Shown here: positions 1 to 6,631 of the stretch, piece after piece
Numbering within the stretch: position 1 is the first letter of the stretch
How the letters are laid out: each line of letters begins with the position of its first letter
Source: Lachnospiraceae bacterium
Lineage (GTDB): Bacteria; Bacillota; Clostridia; Lachnospirales; Anaerotignaceae
NCBI GenBank assembly: GCA_028695945.1
Contig: JAQVIB010000011.1
Span: 1 to 18,065, forward strand
Length of the DNA stretch: 18,065 nucleotides
Reading direction: 5' to 3'
Program-made: the position numbers and the translations under genes
Notes under the pieces: generated by a model
What the model saw: only the letters and a program-made list of their open reading frames with translations
Databases searched by the model: none
What the model was told of the DNA's origin: nothing

Positions 1-69
1 CAAATCGAAGTCATCGTCTTCCACCAATGCAGAGTTAAATTTAAATTCTGCATAATCAGCTTTCGTCAT
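1..69 (-). CDS. possible N-terminal fragment of a gene running off the left edge
   Basis: On the minus strand an open frame begins with ATG at 69-67 and stays open for 23 codons to the window edge, starting MTKADYAEFKF and becoming very acidic (VEDDDFDL). It overlaps the end of the sigma-54 activator gene by 14 nt in another frame. The codon choice looks coding. I see no ribosome site before the ATG, and the frame is also open upstream of it, so this may be the interior of a gene joined to the regulator by a deletion and not a true start. I do not recognise the protein. Confidence 0.3.
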   Translation of the reverse strand, partial: MTKADYAEFKFNSALVEDDDFDL

Positions 70-1984
70 TCCATATGCCCAATTCTGCCGCCGTCTTTGT
101 TCGTGAAAACCCATTGTTTTTAAGTGCCTGCAATATTTTCTTTTTCTCCCACCTATCCACTTCATCTTTTCCAAAGTTATTACCGTCATCGTTATAAAGT
201 GTATGTGGTATAGCGTTCTTATTGTAGTCTAAATTTTCTCCATCATTCATTCCCTTGCTTATTTCAGCAAACAGTGCATTTGTATTAATGTGTTTATTTT
301 CTAACATAACGCTAAGACGCTCCAACATGTTTTGAAGTTCCCTTATGTTACCCCTTAAATCATATTTTTCCAGTTCTTCAATAATTTCATTCCAAAGTGC
401 CTCATTTGCTCTGTAGCTTCGTATATTAAAGCTTCTAAGATACTCAACAGAAATTTCTTTTATATCTTCTTTCCGTTCACGAAGTGGCGGTATTTTTAAT
501 TCCAGAACATTAAGCCTGTAGAACAAGTCCTCTCGAAACCTTCCTTTTTTAACGTCACCTTGTAAATCTCTGTTGGTGGCAGAAATTACACGAACCTCTA
601 CGGGAACTACCTTGTCACTTCCAATACGGCGAATTTCTTTTTCCTGTATAACACGCAAAAGCTGTGCCTGCATACTTAATGGCATCTCACCTATTTCATC
701 CAAAAAAATGGTTCCCTTGTGTGCCATTTCAAACACACCCATCTTGCCGCCCTTGCTTGCACCAGTAAAAGAACCTTCCTCGTAGCCAAAAAACTCTGCC
801 TCCAGCAAATTTTTAGGTATTGCCGCACAGTTAACCGCAACAAAGGGGCCGTCTGCCCTAAGGCTTGATTTATGTATACTTTGTGCAAACAACTCTTTTC
901 CTGTACCGGTTTCACCTAAAATAAGCACTGTAGAATTGGATGTTGCGTAGCTTTTTGCAATATTTTTTACTTCCTTTATTTTGTTACTGCTTCCCTTTAT
1001 GTCATCAAAACTGTATTTTGCAAAAAATCCCTTTTTATTCTTGTAAAAATTCACACGGGCATTCTTTTCATGCTCCTGCAATGCAGATAAATCCTGGAAG
1101 GTTGAAACAACACCCTTTCTCTTGCCATCAATTTCTATTGGAATACGGTGCGTAAGCACTGTGCAATATGGCAGTTCAAAAACATCACCAACGTCGCCGC
1201 CCTCCTTTTCCATTGCTTTAATCATTTTTGTTCCCTTAACAACTTTGTCTATGCGTTTGCCCTCAAGTCTATCTTTTGGGTTCCACTTTAAAAATTTATA
1301 TACCATGTCGTTAGCGGCAATAATAATTCCATTTTCGTTTGTGGCAAGAATTGCATCATTAGTAAAGTTAAACACAACCTTATACTGCTCCATACGAAGC
1401 AAGATTTCCTTGTTCTTTTCTATTTCTGCATTTTTAACTTTCAATATTTCCTTTGCCGCTTTTATACTTTGAAGAAGCGTTTCTTGGCTATGGCATAATA
1501 TTCTGTAATTAACACCAGCCTTCTTTGCTCCTTCAAATGCCTCAGGAGCAACCAAGTAAAGCACATCTTCCTTATTTGCATTTATAAACTGCTCGTTTTC
1601 ACGGCTTTCACATGGGTCAAAAGGAAAAACCTGTGTTTGAAAATAGTTTTTTAGCACATCAAAATGAATTTCGCCAGTATTTTCTGCCGCCACATATACC
1701 TTTTTGCCTGCAACCTCTTCTCTGCTTACAGCACAAATACAGTCCATTGTGGTAAATCCCAATCGAAGAAAGTCGCCCTTGTCCTCGCCGTAAAGTGCTA
1801 TGGCATCATCATCTGCAAGTATAAATAGTTTAAACCCTTTTTGTGCCAGGTCCCTGCAACTGAACTCCTTACCTACTGCAAAAACTGGACAAACCTCTTT
1901 CATGTTTGATATTTTTTCTTTAATCTTTTGGGCATACTCTGGAAAACGTGTAATAAAACAAATTTGGTGCAATTCCTTTGCCAT
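56..1984 (-). CDS. PrpR-type sigma-54-dependent transcriptional activator, truncated in its HTH
   Basis: This is an enhancer-binding activator that would open sigma-54 promoters in response to a small ligand. Residues about 1-180 resemble the PrpR N-terminal ligand-sensing domain, about 197-300 form a PAS domain, and 325-555 form the AAA+ domain. That domain has Walker A GETGTGKE at 357-364, a sigma-54 contact loop reading GSFTGA (usual form GAFTGA) at 404-409, Walker B GTIFLDE at 424-430, the FREDLFYRLNV arginine-finger region at 483-493 and RGNIREL at 544-550. The Fis-type HTH starts (RTKTAAELGI) but stops at WNDES, where the recognition helix, usually SRTTLWRKL, should follow. The start is firm: AGGAGG lies 7 nt before ATG 1984. 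The gene is divergent from the alcohol dehydrogenase gene. Its targets could be that gene or genes beyond the left edge. Family assignment is firm; DNA binding is doubtful. Confidence 0.85.
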   Translation of the reverse strand: MAKELHQICFITRFPEYAQKIKEKISNMKEVCPVFAVGKEFSCRDLAQKGFKLFILADDDAIALYGEDKGDFLRLGFTTMDCICAVSREEVAGKKVYVAAENTGEIHFDVLKNYFQTQVFPFDPCESRENEQFINANKEDVLYLVAPEAFEGAKKAGVNYRILCHSQETLLQSIKAAKEILKVKNAEIEKNKEILLRMEQYKVVFNFTNDAILATNENGIIIAANDMVYKFLKWNPKDRLEGKRIDKVVKGTKMIKAMEKEGGDVGDVFELPYCTVLTHRIPIEIDGKRKGVVSTFQDLSALQEHEKNARVNFYKNKKGFFAKYSFDDIKGSSNKIKEVKNIAKSYATSNSTVLILGETGTGKELFAQSIHKSSLRADGPFVAVNCAAIPKNLLEAEFFGYEEGSFTGASKGGKMGVFEMAHKGTIFLDEIGEMPLSMQAQLLRVIQEKEIRRIGSDKVVPVEVRVISATNRDLQGDVKKGRFREDLFYRLNVLELKIPPLRERKEDIKEISVEYLRSFNIRSYRANEALWNEIIEELEKYDLRGNIRELQNMLERLSVMLENKHINTNALFAEISKGMNDGENLDYNKNAIPHTLYNDDGNNFGKDEVDRWEKKKILQALKNNGFSRTKTAAELGIWNDES

Positions 1985-2037
1985 TGCCAGTCCTCCTACT
2001 GTACAAATATGTTTAAACTTAGTATTTCTTTGTTTTA

Positions 2038-2066
2038 ATTATAGCACAAAGTAAACTATAGTATAA
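2038..2066 (-). promoter_or_regulatory. predicted sigma-A promoter of the PrpR-type regulator
   Basis: Read on the minus strand, TTATAC and TATAAT are 17 bp apart. The -10 box is preceded by TG one base away (extended -10), which would make up for the weak -35. The transcript would have a leader of about 50 nt before ATG 1984. Confidence 0.4.
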
Positions 2067-2106
2067 ATAATTTTGAAAACTTATTAAATTTTTAACAAAA
2101 TTCGGA

Positions 2107-2135
2107 TTGAAAATAAATGCTACTAGCTGTATAAT
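2107..2135 (+). promoter_or_regulatory. predicted sigma-A promoter of the alcohol dehydrogenase gene
   Basis: TTGAAA at 2107-2112 and TATAAT at 2130-2135 are separated by exactly 17 bp. Transcription would begin near 2142, leaving a leader of about 140 nt before ATG 2284. By eye I find no -24/-12 sigma-54 site between 1985 and 2283, so the neighbouring activator need not act here. Confidence 0.6.
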
Positions 2136-2183
2136 ATTTCAAGAGTGATATATTACTATATTTTACCGTAATGTATTCAAAGA

Positions 2184-2220
2184 ATCTGCTTTATCACCCA
2201 GTAACATTTTTAAGGCAGAT
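2184..2220 (+). promoter_or_regulatory. leader hairpin upstream of the alcohol dehydrogenase gene
   Basis: ATCTGCTTTA (2184-2193) can pair with TAAGGCAGAT (2211-2220) over 10 bp with one U-G pair, enclosing a 17-nt loop. No U-tract follows, so it is not a plain terminator. It sits inside the predicted leader and might be an mRNA-stability or regulatory element. I do not recognise it as a known riboswitch. Confidence 0.35.
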
Positions 2221-2283
2221 GCTCCAACGCAATCCGTAAGAAAACTAATTTTATTCTAAATTAAAAAAGGAGAGTTGAAAATT

Positions 2284-3369
2284 ATGGACGTAACAAATGT
2301 ATTATTTCCAGGTTATACAGTTGGCTCAGGTTTAGAAACATATGCAAAGCTTGGTGAACTCTGCTCAAGATACGGCAAAAAAGCTGTTGTTATTGGTGGC
2401 GAAAGAGCATTAGCAGCTATAAAACCAGTACTTACAGAGGCTGTTAAAGGCACAAACATTGAAATTGTTGCTTACGAATGGTTCGGCGGCGTTGCTTCAT
2501 ATGAAAACGGTGACAGATTGTTAGCACTTGATACAGTAAAAAGTGCAGATATGATTTTTGCATGTGGTGGCGGTAAAGCTATCGACTGCTGTAAATATGT
2601 TGCAATGCAGTCTAAAAAACCTTTCTTCACATTCCCTACAATTGCGGCTACATGTGCTGCAACTACAGCTATCGCAGTTATGTACTACCCAACAGGGGTT
2701 CAGAAAGACGTATTTGTTGGCCCAAGACCAGCAATCCACAACTTTATTAACCTTGATATTATTGCAAAAGCTCCTGAAGTATACCTTTGGGCAGGTATTG
2801 GCGATACATTAGCAAAATACACAGAAGTTCCTTTCTCTGCAAGAGGAAAGGAATTATCACATAGAGATGCCCTTCCTGTTATTATGAGTTCTATGACAGG
2901 TGACCCTCTTCTTAAATATGGTACAAAGGCTATGGAAGACGCTAAAGCAGGCAAAGCTAGCTTCGAGTTAGAACAGGCTGTATTAGCTGTTGTTTTAACA
3001 AGCGGTCTTGTTTCCTACCTTATAGATATTAACCTTAACAGTGGTATGGGTCACGCTATCTTCTACGGAATGACCGTTCTTCCTCAGATTGAGGAAAGAC
3101 ATCTTCATGGCGAAGTTGTAAGCTATGGTGTATTATGTATGCTTATGATGGACAAACAGATGGAAAAACTTGAAGAAATTTATAAGTTCATGAAATCTAT
3201 TGGTTTACCAACAAAGCTTGCTGACATGGAAGTTTCAATTGATGAAATTGAGCCAGTTCTTGACAGTGCCGTAACAAAGTACGATATAGAAGTTGGCCCA
3301 TACAAGATTACAAAAGAAATGATGCGTAAGGCAATGCTTGACCTTGAAGAGTACAACAAAACTCACTAA
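2284..3369 (+). CDS. iron-containing alcohol dehydrogenase, glycerol/hydroxycarboxylate dehydrogenase (GldA/HcxA) type
   Basis: A 361-residue cytoplasmic NAD(P)-dependent oxidoreductase of the iron-containing alcohol dehydrogenase superfamily. The dinucleotide-binding GGGKAID is at residues 95-101. The metal ligands of the glycerol dehydrogenase branch are all in place: Asp174 in GIGDTL, His257 in GMGHAI and His275 in HGEVVSYG. Length matches GldA and E. coli HcxA (YbdH). The substrate cannot be read from sequence; a 2-hydroxy/2-oxo acid or a small polyol is likely given nearby acid-handling genes (inference). A longer frame begins at TTG 2275, but AAAAGGAGAG ends at 2274, too close to that codon and 9 nt before ATG 2284, so ATG is chosen. 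The gene follows a sigma-A promoter and a ~140-nt leader, is divergent from the PrpR-type activator, and is followed by the structured repeat element. Confidence 0.85.
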   Translation: MDVTNVLFPGYTVGSGLETYAKLGELCSRYGKKAVVIGGERALAAIKPVLTEAVKGTNIEIVAYEWFGGVASYENGDRLLALDTVKSADMIFACGGGKAIDCCKYVAMQSKKPFFTFPTIAATCAATTAIAVMYYPTGVQKDVFVGPRPAIHNFINLDIIAKAPEVYLWAGIGDTLAKYTEVPFSARGKELSHRDALPVIMSSMTGDPLLKYGTKAMEDAKAGKASFELEQAVLAVVLTSGLVSYLIDINLNSGMGHAIFYGMTVLPQIEERHLHGEVVSYGVLCMLMMDKQMEKLEEIYKFMKSIGLPTKLADMEVSIDEIEPVLDSAVTKYDIEVGPYKITKEMMRKAMLDLEEYNKTH

Positions 3370-3380
3370 GATATAACAAA

Positions 3381-3643
3381 CCTTGGGCGTTGCCCAAACC
3401 CACTTGCTTTTTGAAAAAAGCAAGACCAAAACTTTTATTAAACCGCTGAGGGCTTGGGAACAAAGAGTTTCCAAATGGAATCGTGCAGGCGGAATTCATT
3501 TCCGGCGAAACGCAAAAAAAGCAGTAGTTTTCAATACCTTTAGGTATGCTTTGAAAATTACTGCTTTTTACATTCCAATATCTAAATCAAGTCGCCTTGC
3601 GACTTGATTTAAAGGGTGTAGACAAAGTCTACACCCTTTTTTT
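3381..3643 (+). repeat. structured intergenic repeat element, copy 1
   Basis: This fills the gap between the convergent alcohol dehydrogenase and ilvD genes and starts 11 nt after the first stop codon. In order it holds hairpins TTGGGC-GTT-GCCCAA (3383-3397), a stem CTTGCTTTT/AAAAGCAAG, GGGAAC/GTTTCC, CGGAA/TTCCG, a 48-nt arm at 3519-3566 whose tip is ATACC-TTTA-GGTAT, a perfect 12-bp stem at 3584-3610, and a terminator stem at 3614-3636. The first 51 nt are identical to copy 2 at 6260. Further on the copies differ in sequence but keep the same stems, loops and a 4-nt bulge. I know of no named family it belongs to. Confidence 0.75.
3614..3643 (+). terminator. rho-independent terminator at the end of repeat copy 1
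   Basis: GGGTGTAGAC pairs with GTCTACACCC around an AAA loop and is followed by seven T. It ends + strand transcripts from the alcohol dehydrogenase gene. The T tract overlaps the ilvD stop codon on the other strand, where the following tract is weaker. Confidence 0.8.
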
Positions 3644-5306
3644 AGTCTCTAAATACTGCACCTGTGTTTGCACTTGTTACCATGTCTCTGTAGCGTTTCA
3701 AGTATCCGCCAGAAACTTCACGCATTATAGGCTTAAACTCCGCCATACGCTTTGCAATTTCAGCCTCGTCTACCAAAAGCTCCAACTTATTGTTTGGTAT
3801 ATCAATAGATATAATGTCGCCGTCCTCAATAATACCAATCATTCCGCCTGCCGCCGCCTCTGGTGAAATATGACCAATAGATGCACCACGTGATGCTCCA
3901 GAAAAACGCCCGTCTGTAATAAGTGCTACCGATGAATCCAGACCCATGCCTGCAATTGCACTTGTAGGTGAAAGCATTTCTCTCATACCAGGTCCGCCTT
4001 TAGGGCCTTCGTAGCGTATAACCACAACATCTCCTGAAACCACCTTGCCAGCAAGAATTGCCTCAATGCTTTCTTCCTCGCTGTTGTAAACCTTTGCAGG
4101 GCCTTGGTGTACCATCATTTCTGGCAGAACTGCACCCTTTTTAACTACGGAACCATCCTTTGCAATGTTGCCCCAAAGTATCGCTAAACCGCCATCTGGT
4201 GAATATGCAGTTTCCTTTGTTCTAATAACATCATCGTTAAGTATTTGTGCCTTTTGAATATTTTCGGCAACAGTTTTTCCTGTACAAGTAATAAGACTTG
4301 TATCAAAAAGTCCATGCTTTCCAAGCTCTTTAATAACTGCACTTATTCCACCTGCATCGTTAAGGTCTACAAGACAATCTATTCCCGCTGGACTAAGCTT
4401 AACAAGATGCGGTGTTTCCTTGCTAATTTTATTAATTTCTTCAAAATCAATTTTAAGACCTGCCGCATGGGCAATTGCAGGAAGGTGGAGCACTGTGTTT
4501 GTGGAACAGCCTAACGCCATATCTGCGTGAAGTGCATTTTTAAGGGATTTTTCTGTTACTATATCCCTTGGGCAAATATTTTTTTCCAACAGTTCCATAA
4601 TCTTCATTCCAGCTTGTTTTGCAAGGCGAATACGACCTGCGTGAACCGCTGGAATTGTGCCGTTTCCAGGCAATCCAAGACCTATAACCTCTGTCATACA
4701 GTTCATGGAATTTGCTGTAAACATGCCCGCACATGAACCACATCCGGGACATGAATTATCCTCAACATCCATAATATCGTCTTCTGTACACTCATCTCTG
4801 CCTGCCTTACCAACAAATTCAAAAGCATTAGAAAGTGTTGTTTTCGTGCCATCTTTCAGTCTGCCTGGCATCATTGGGCCACCGCTTACAAAAATTGAAG
4901 GAATGTTCAAACGAAGTGCCGCCATAAGCATACCAGGTACAATTTTATCGCAATTTGGAATAAACACAAGGGCATCAAAAGGGTGTGCCATCGCCATAAT
5001 TTCAACGGAATCTGCAATGTGTTCACGGCTGATAAGGGAATAGTGCATACCGTCATGACCCATAGCAATACCGTCACAAACGCCTATTGCAGGGAAAACA
5101 AAAGGTGTACCACCAGCAATTCTTACTCCGTCCTTAACTGCATCTGCAATCCTGTCTAAATACATATGCCCTGGAATAATTTCGTTTTTTGCACTTACAA
5201 TACCAATCATTGGTCGTCTTATTTCTTCATCTGTAAGACCTAATGCTTTAAACAATGACCTGTGAGGAATTTTGGTTACACCTGTTTTCATATTGTCACT
5301 TCTCAT
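3642..5306 (-). CDS. ilvD: dihydroxy-acid dehydratase (IlvD/Edd family)
   Basis: An iron-sulfur enzyme that removes water from 2,3-dihydroxy acids to give 2-oxo acids. In branched-chain amino acid synthesis the substrate is 2,3-dihydroxyisovalerate; relatives dehydrate sugar acids. Family signatures are clear: NCDKIVPGM at 118-126 and CPGCGSCAGMFTANSMN at 186-202, which supply cluster cysteines, GCSTNTVLHLPAIAH at 266-280, GPKGGPGMREM at 434-444 and ITDGRFSG at 463-470. Near residue 45 it has PGH where many bacterial enzymes have PCN, the same state as in the methanogen enzyme. The 554-residue length is normal. AAGGAGAG lies 8 nt before ATG 5306. No other ilv gene is in the window, and it is divergent from a FadR-type regulator with operator-like sites at both promoters, so a catabolic role in sugar- or hydroxy-acid use is possible (inference). 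Confidence 0.9.
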   Translation of the reverse strand: MRSDNMKTGVTKIPHRSLFKALGLTDEEIRRPMIGIVSAKNEIIPGHMYLDRIADAVKDGVRIAGGTPFVFPAIGVCDGIAMGHDGMHYSLISREHIADSVEIMAMAHPFDALVFIPNCDKIVPGMLMAALRLNIPSIFVSGGPMMPGRLKDGTKTTLSNAFEFVGKAGRDECTEDDIMDVEDNSCPGCGSCAGMFTANSMNCMTEVIGLGLPGNGTIPAVHAGRIRLAKQAGMKIMELLEKNICPRDIVTEKSLKNALHADMALGCSTNTVLHLPAIAHAAGLKIDFEEINKISKETPHLVKLSPAGIDCLVDLNDAGGISAVIKELGKHGLFDTSLITCTGKTVAENIQKAQILNDDVIRTKETAYSPDGGLAILWGNIAKDGSVVKKGAVLPEMMVHQGPAKVYNSEEESIEAILAGKVVSGDVVVIRYEGPKGGPGMREMLSPTSAIAGMGLDSSVALITDGRFSGASRGASIGHISPEAAAGGMIGIIEDGDIISIDIPNNKLELLVDEAEIAKRMAEFKPIMREVSGGYLKRYRDMVTSANTGAVFRD

Positions 5307-5363
5307 TTATAACACTCTCCTTTTTAAAAACTTTAGTATAATAAATTTGCTTTTCGCAATCAT

Positions 5364-5374
5364 TTGTCCAACAA
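5364..5374. promoter_or_regulatory. candidate GntR operator in the ilvD promoter region
   Basis: TTGT-CCA-ACAA is a perfect inverted repeat that fits the TNGTNNNACNA pattern of FadR-subfamily GntR operators. It lies about 14-24 nt downstream of the predicted ilvD start of transcription, a position suited to repression. It shares 8 of 11 bases with the site at 5459. Confidence 0.4.
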
Positions 5375-5393
5375 CTTAATAATTAATAACATA

Positions 5394-5422
5394 ATATTAT
5401 ACTTAATCTTAGTTAAAGTCAA
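5394..5422 (-). promoter_or_regulatory. predicted ilvD promoter
   Basis: On the minus strand, TTGACT (at 5422-5417) is followed by TAATAT at 17 bp, or by an overlapping TATAAT at 15 bp. The leader to ATG 5306 would be about 80 nt. Confidence 0.5.
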
Positions 5423-5429
5423 TATTCTA

Positions 5430-5458
5430 TAGACATTTTTTTATAGTTTTGATAAAAT
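5430..5458 (+). promoter_or_regulatory. predicted promoter of the gntR-family gene
   Basis: TAGACA at 5430-5435 and TAAAAT at 5453-5458 are 17 bp apart. Transcription would start near 5465, inside the operator-like site at 5459-5469. A lone TATAAT at 5540-5545 has no -35 box and would leave almost no leader. Confidence 0.45.
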
Positions 5459-5469
5459 TGGTCATACAA
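5459..5469. promoter_or_regulatory. candidate GntR operator at the regulator's own promoter
   Basis: TGGT-CAT-ACAA fits TNGTNNNACNA and resembles the site at 5364. It directly follows the predicted -10 box and overlaps the predicted start of transcription. The next bases extend into ACAACGTTGT (5466-5475), a perfect 10-bp palindrome. Autoregulation is inferred. Confidence 0.4.
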
Positions 5470-5565
5470 CGTTGTTTTCAATACACATCTACAAAACATC
5501 CAGCCATTGCCATGCACAGGTGAAATGTGTTATGTTATTTATAATTACTAAACGAGGTGGAAAAT

Positions 5566-6258
5566 ATGTGCAACGAATTTATACCTGTATCTCAAGTGAT
5601 TGCAGGAAGAATAAAAGATATGATATTTTTAGAAAAAAAGTATATGCCCAACGACAGACTTCCAAATGAGTATGACCTTAGTGCACAGCTTGGTGTAAGC
5701 AGAACCTCACTGCGTGAAGCAATTAAAATATTGGCGGCAAATGGTATTCTTACAATAAAACGTGGAAGCGGTACATTTGTGTCTGCAACAACAGACAACC
5801 CCAACGACCCATTTGGAATTGCCTATTTAGAGGACAAAAAAAAGCTTGTTAGGCATTGGTTTGAATTTAGGCTTATACTAGAGCCACCTAATGCACGTCT
5901 TGCGGCTAACAACGGCACCGATGAAGAAATTAAGGCAATAAGCGATTCTGCTGTACGCATTGCTCAACTTATTAAAGAGGGAAGAAGTATAGTTGAAGAG
6001 GACCAGCTGTTTCATGCAGCAATTGCAACCGCTACCCATAACGATGTAATTAAGCTTACAATGCCTTCACTAGAGGCGGCAGTTAGCGATGCCATAACAA
6101 CCTCTACAAAAATTGGAACTAGCAATAGGTCACAGGAAAACGTGCTTACCTACCACACAGCCATTGCCGATTTTATAAGCCTTCGTGATGGTGACGGGGC
6201 AGAAATTGCAATGAGATACCATATACAGCGTGGACTTAAAGATTTAGGACATTGTTAA
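5566..6258 (+). CDS. GntR-family transcriptional regulator, FadR subfamily (FCD domain)
   Basis: A 230-residue DNA-binding regulator. The winged helix covers residues 5-75, with recognition helix region LGVSRTSLREAIK at 42-54 and wing GSGTFV at 67-72. The C-terminal FCD ligand domain (about 98-225) keeps the metal-site pattern Asp146-x3-His150, His197 and His219. FCD regulators usually sense small carboxylates or sugar acids. The frame is also open from GTG 5557, but GAGGTGG at 5554-5560 overlaps that codon and is 5 nt before ATG 5566, so the ATG is chosen. It is divergent from ilvD across 259 bp that hold two matching operator-like repeats, one at each predicted start site, so it probably controls ilvD and itself. 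The second structured repeat element begins just after the stop. Confidence 0.88.
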   Translation: MCNEFIPVSQVIAGRIKDMIFLEKKYMPNDRLPNEYDLSAQLGVSRTSLREAIKILAANGILTIKRGSGTFVSATTDNPNDPFGIAYLEDKKKLVRHWFEFRLILEPPNARLAANNGTDEEIKAISDSAVRIAQLIKEGRSIVEEDQLFHAAIATATHNDVIKLTMPSLEAAVSDAITTSTKIGTSNRSQENVLTYHTAIADFISLRDGDGAEIAMRYHIQRGLKDLGHC

Positions 6259-6259
6259 T

Positions 6260-6571
6260 CCTTGGGCGTTGCCCAAACCCACTTGCTTTTTGAAAAAAGC
6301 AAGACCAAAAACTTTTACATAAACCGCATATTCATGCGGTTTTAGATTTAAAACAAACATACAAATTGAAATAAATCGCTGAAGGTTTGGGAACGAAGAG
6401 TTCCCATTTTAAATCGTAAAGTCGGAATTCATTTCCGCTGTAACGCAAAGAAAGTCAGTATTTTCAAGGCTTTTAAGCCTGATTTGAAAATGCTGACTTT
6501 TTTCATACCAGTGGATAAACCAAGTCGGCTTGCCACTTGATTTACAGAGTGTAGACTTTGTCTACGCTCTG
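6260..6571 (+). repeat. structured intergenic repeat element, copy 2
   Basis: This starts 1 nt after the GntR stop and lies between convergent genes, as copy 1 does. The 51-nt head is identical to copy 1. Compared with copy 1 it carries about 52 extra nt after AAACCGC, including a perfect 8-bp hairpin AACCGCAT/ATGCGGTT at the join. The arm at 6452-6499 is again 48 nt, with tip AGGCT-TTTA-AGCCT and bulge GATT (GCTT in copy 1). The last stem is CAGAGTGTAGAC/GTCTACGCTCTG, one G-C pair of copy 1 having become A-T. There is no U-tract here, unlike in copy 1; a separate terminator follows. Confidence 0.75.
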
Positions 6572-6592
6572 TAACCCTTGTGGGTGTTTGAG

Positions 6593-6619
6593 GACAAAAC
6601 CCTCACGGTTTTGTCTTTT
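6593..6619 (+). terminator. rho-independent terminator after repeat copy 2
   Basis: GACAAAACC pairs with GGTTTTGTC around CTCAC and is followed by four T. A small ACCC/GGGT hairpin (6574-6585) lies between it and the repeat element. It probably ends transcripts from the GntR gene. Confidence 0.65.
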
Positions 6620-6631
6620 CACAACTTACCA

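Noticed and set aside
56..80. RKL in another frame as the missing HTH helix after a simple frameshift
   Set aside because: A frame with RKLIMQNL exists, but reaching it needs both a deletion of about 10 nt and a TGG-to-TGA change, and the continuation is not family-like. The acidic open frame looks more coding.
1985..2283. Sigma-54 (-24/-12) promoter driving the alcohol dehydrogenase gene
   Set aside because: A GG at 2104-2105 and a GC at 2119-2120 are too far apart, and no TGGCAC-N5-TTGC match was found. A good sigma-A promoter is present instead.
3383..3607. 74-codon + strand open frame inside repeat copy 1
   Set aside because: It lies across several hairpins of the structured element, and in copy 2 the same frame soon meets a stop. 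It is not a gene.
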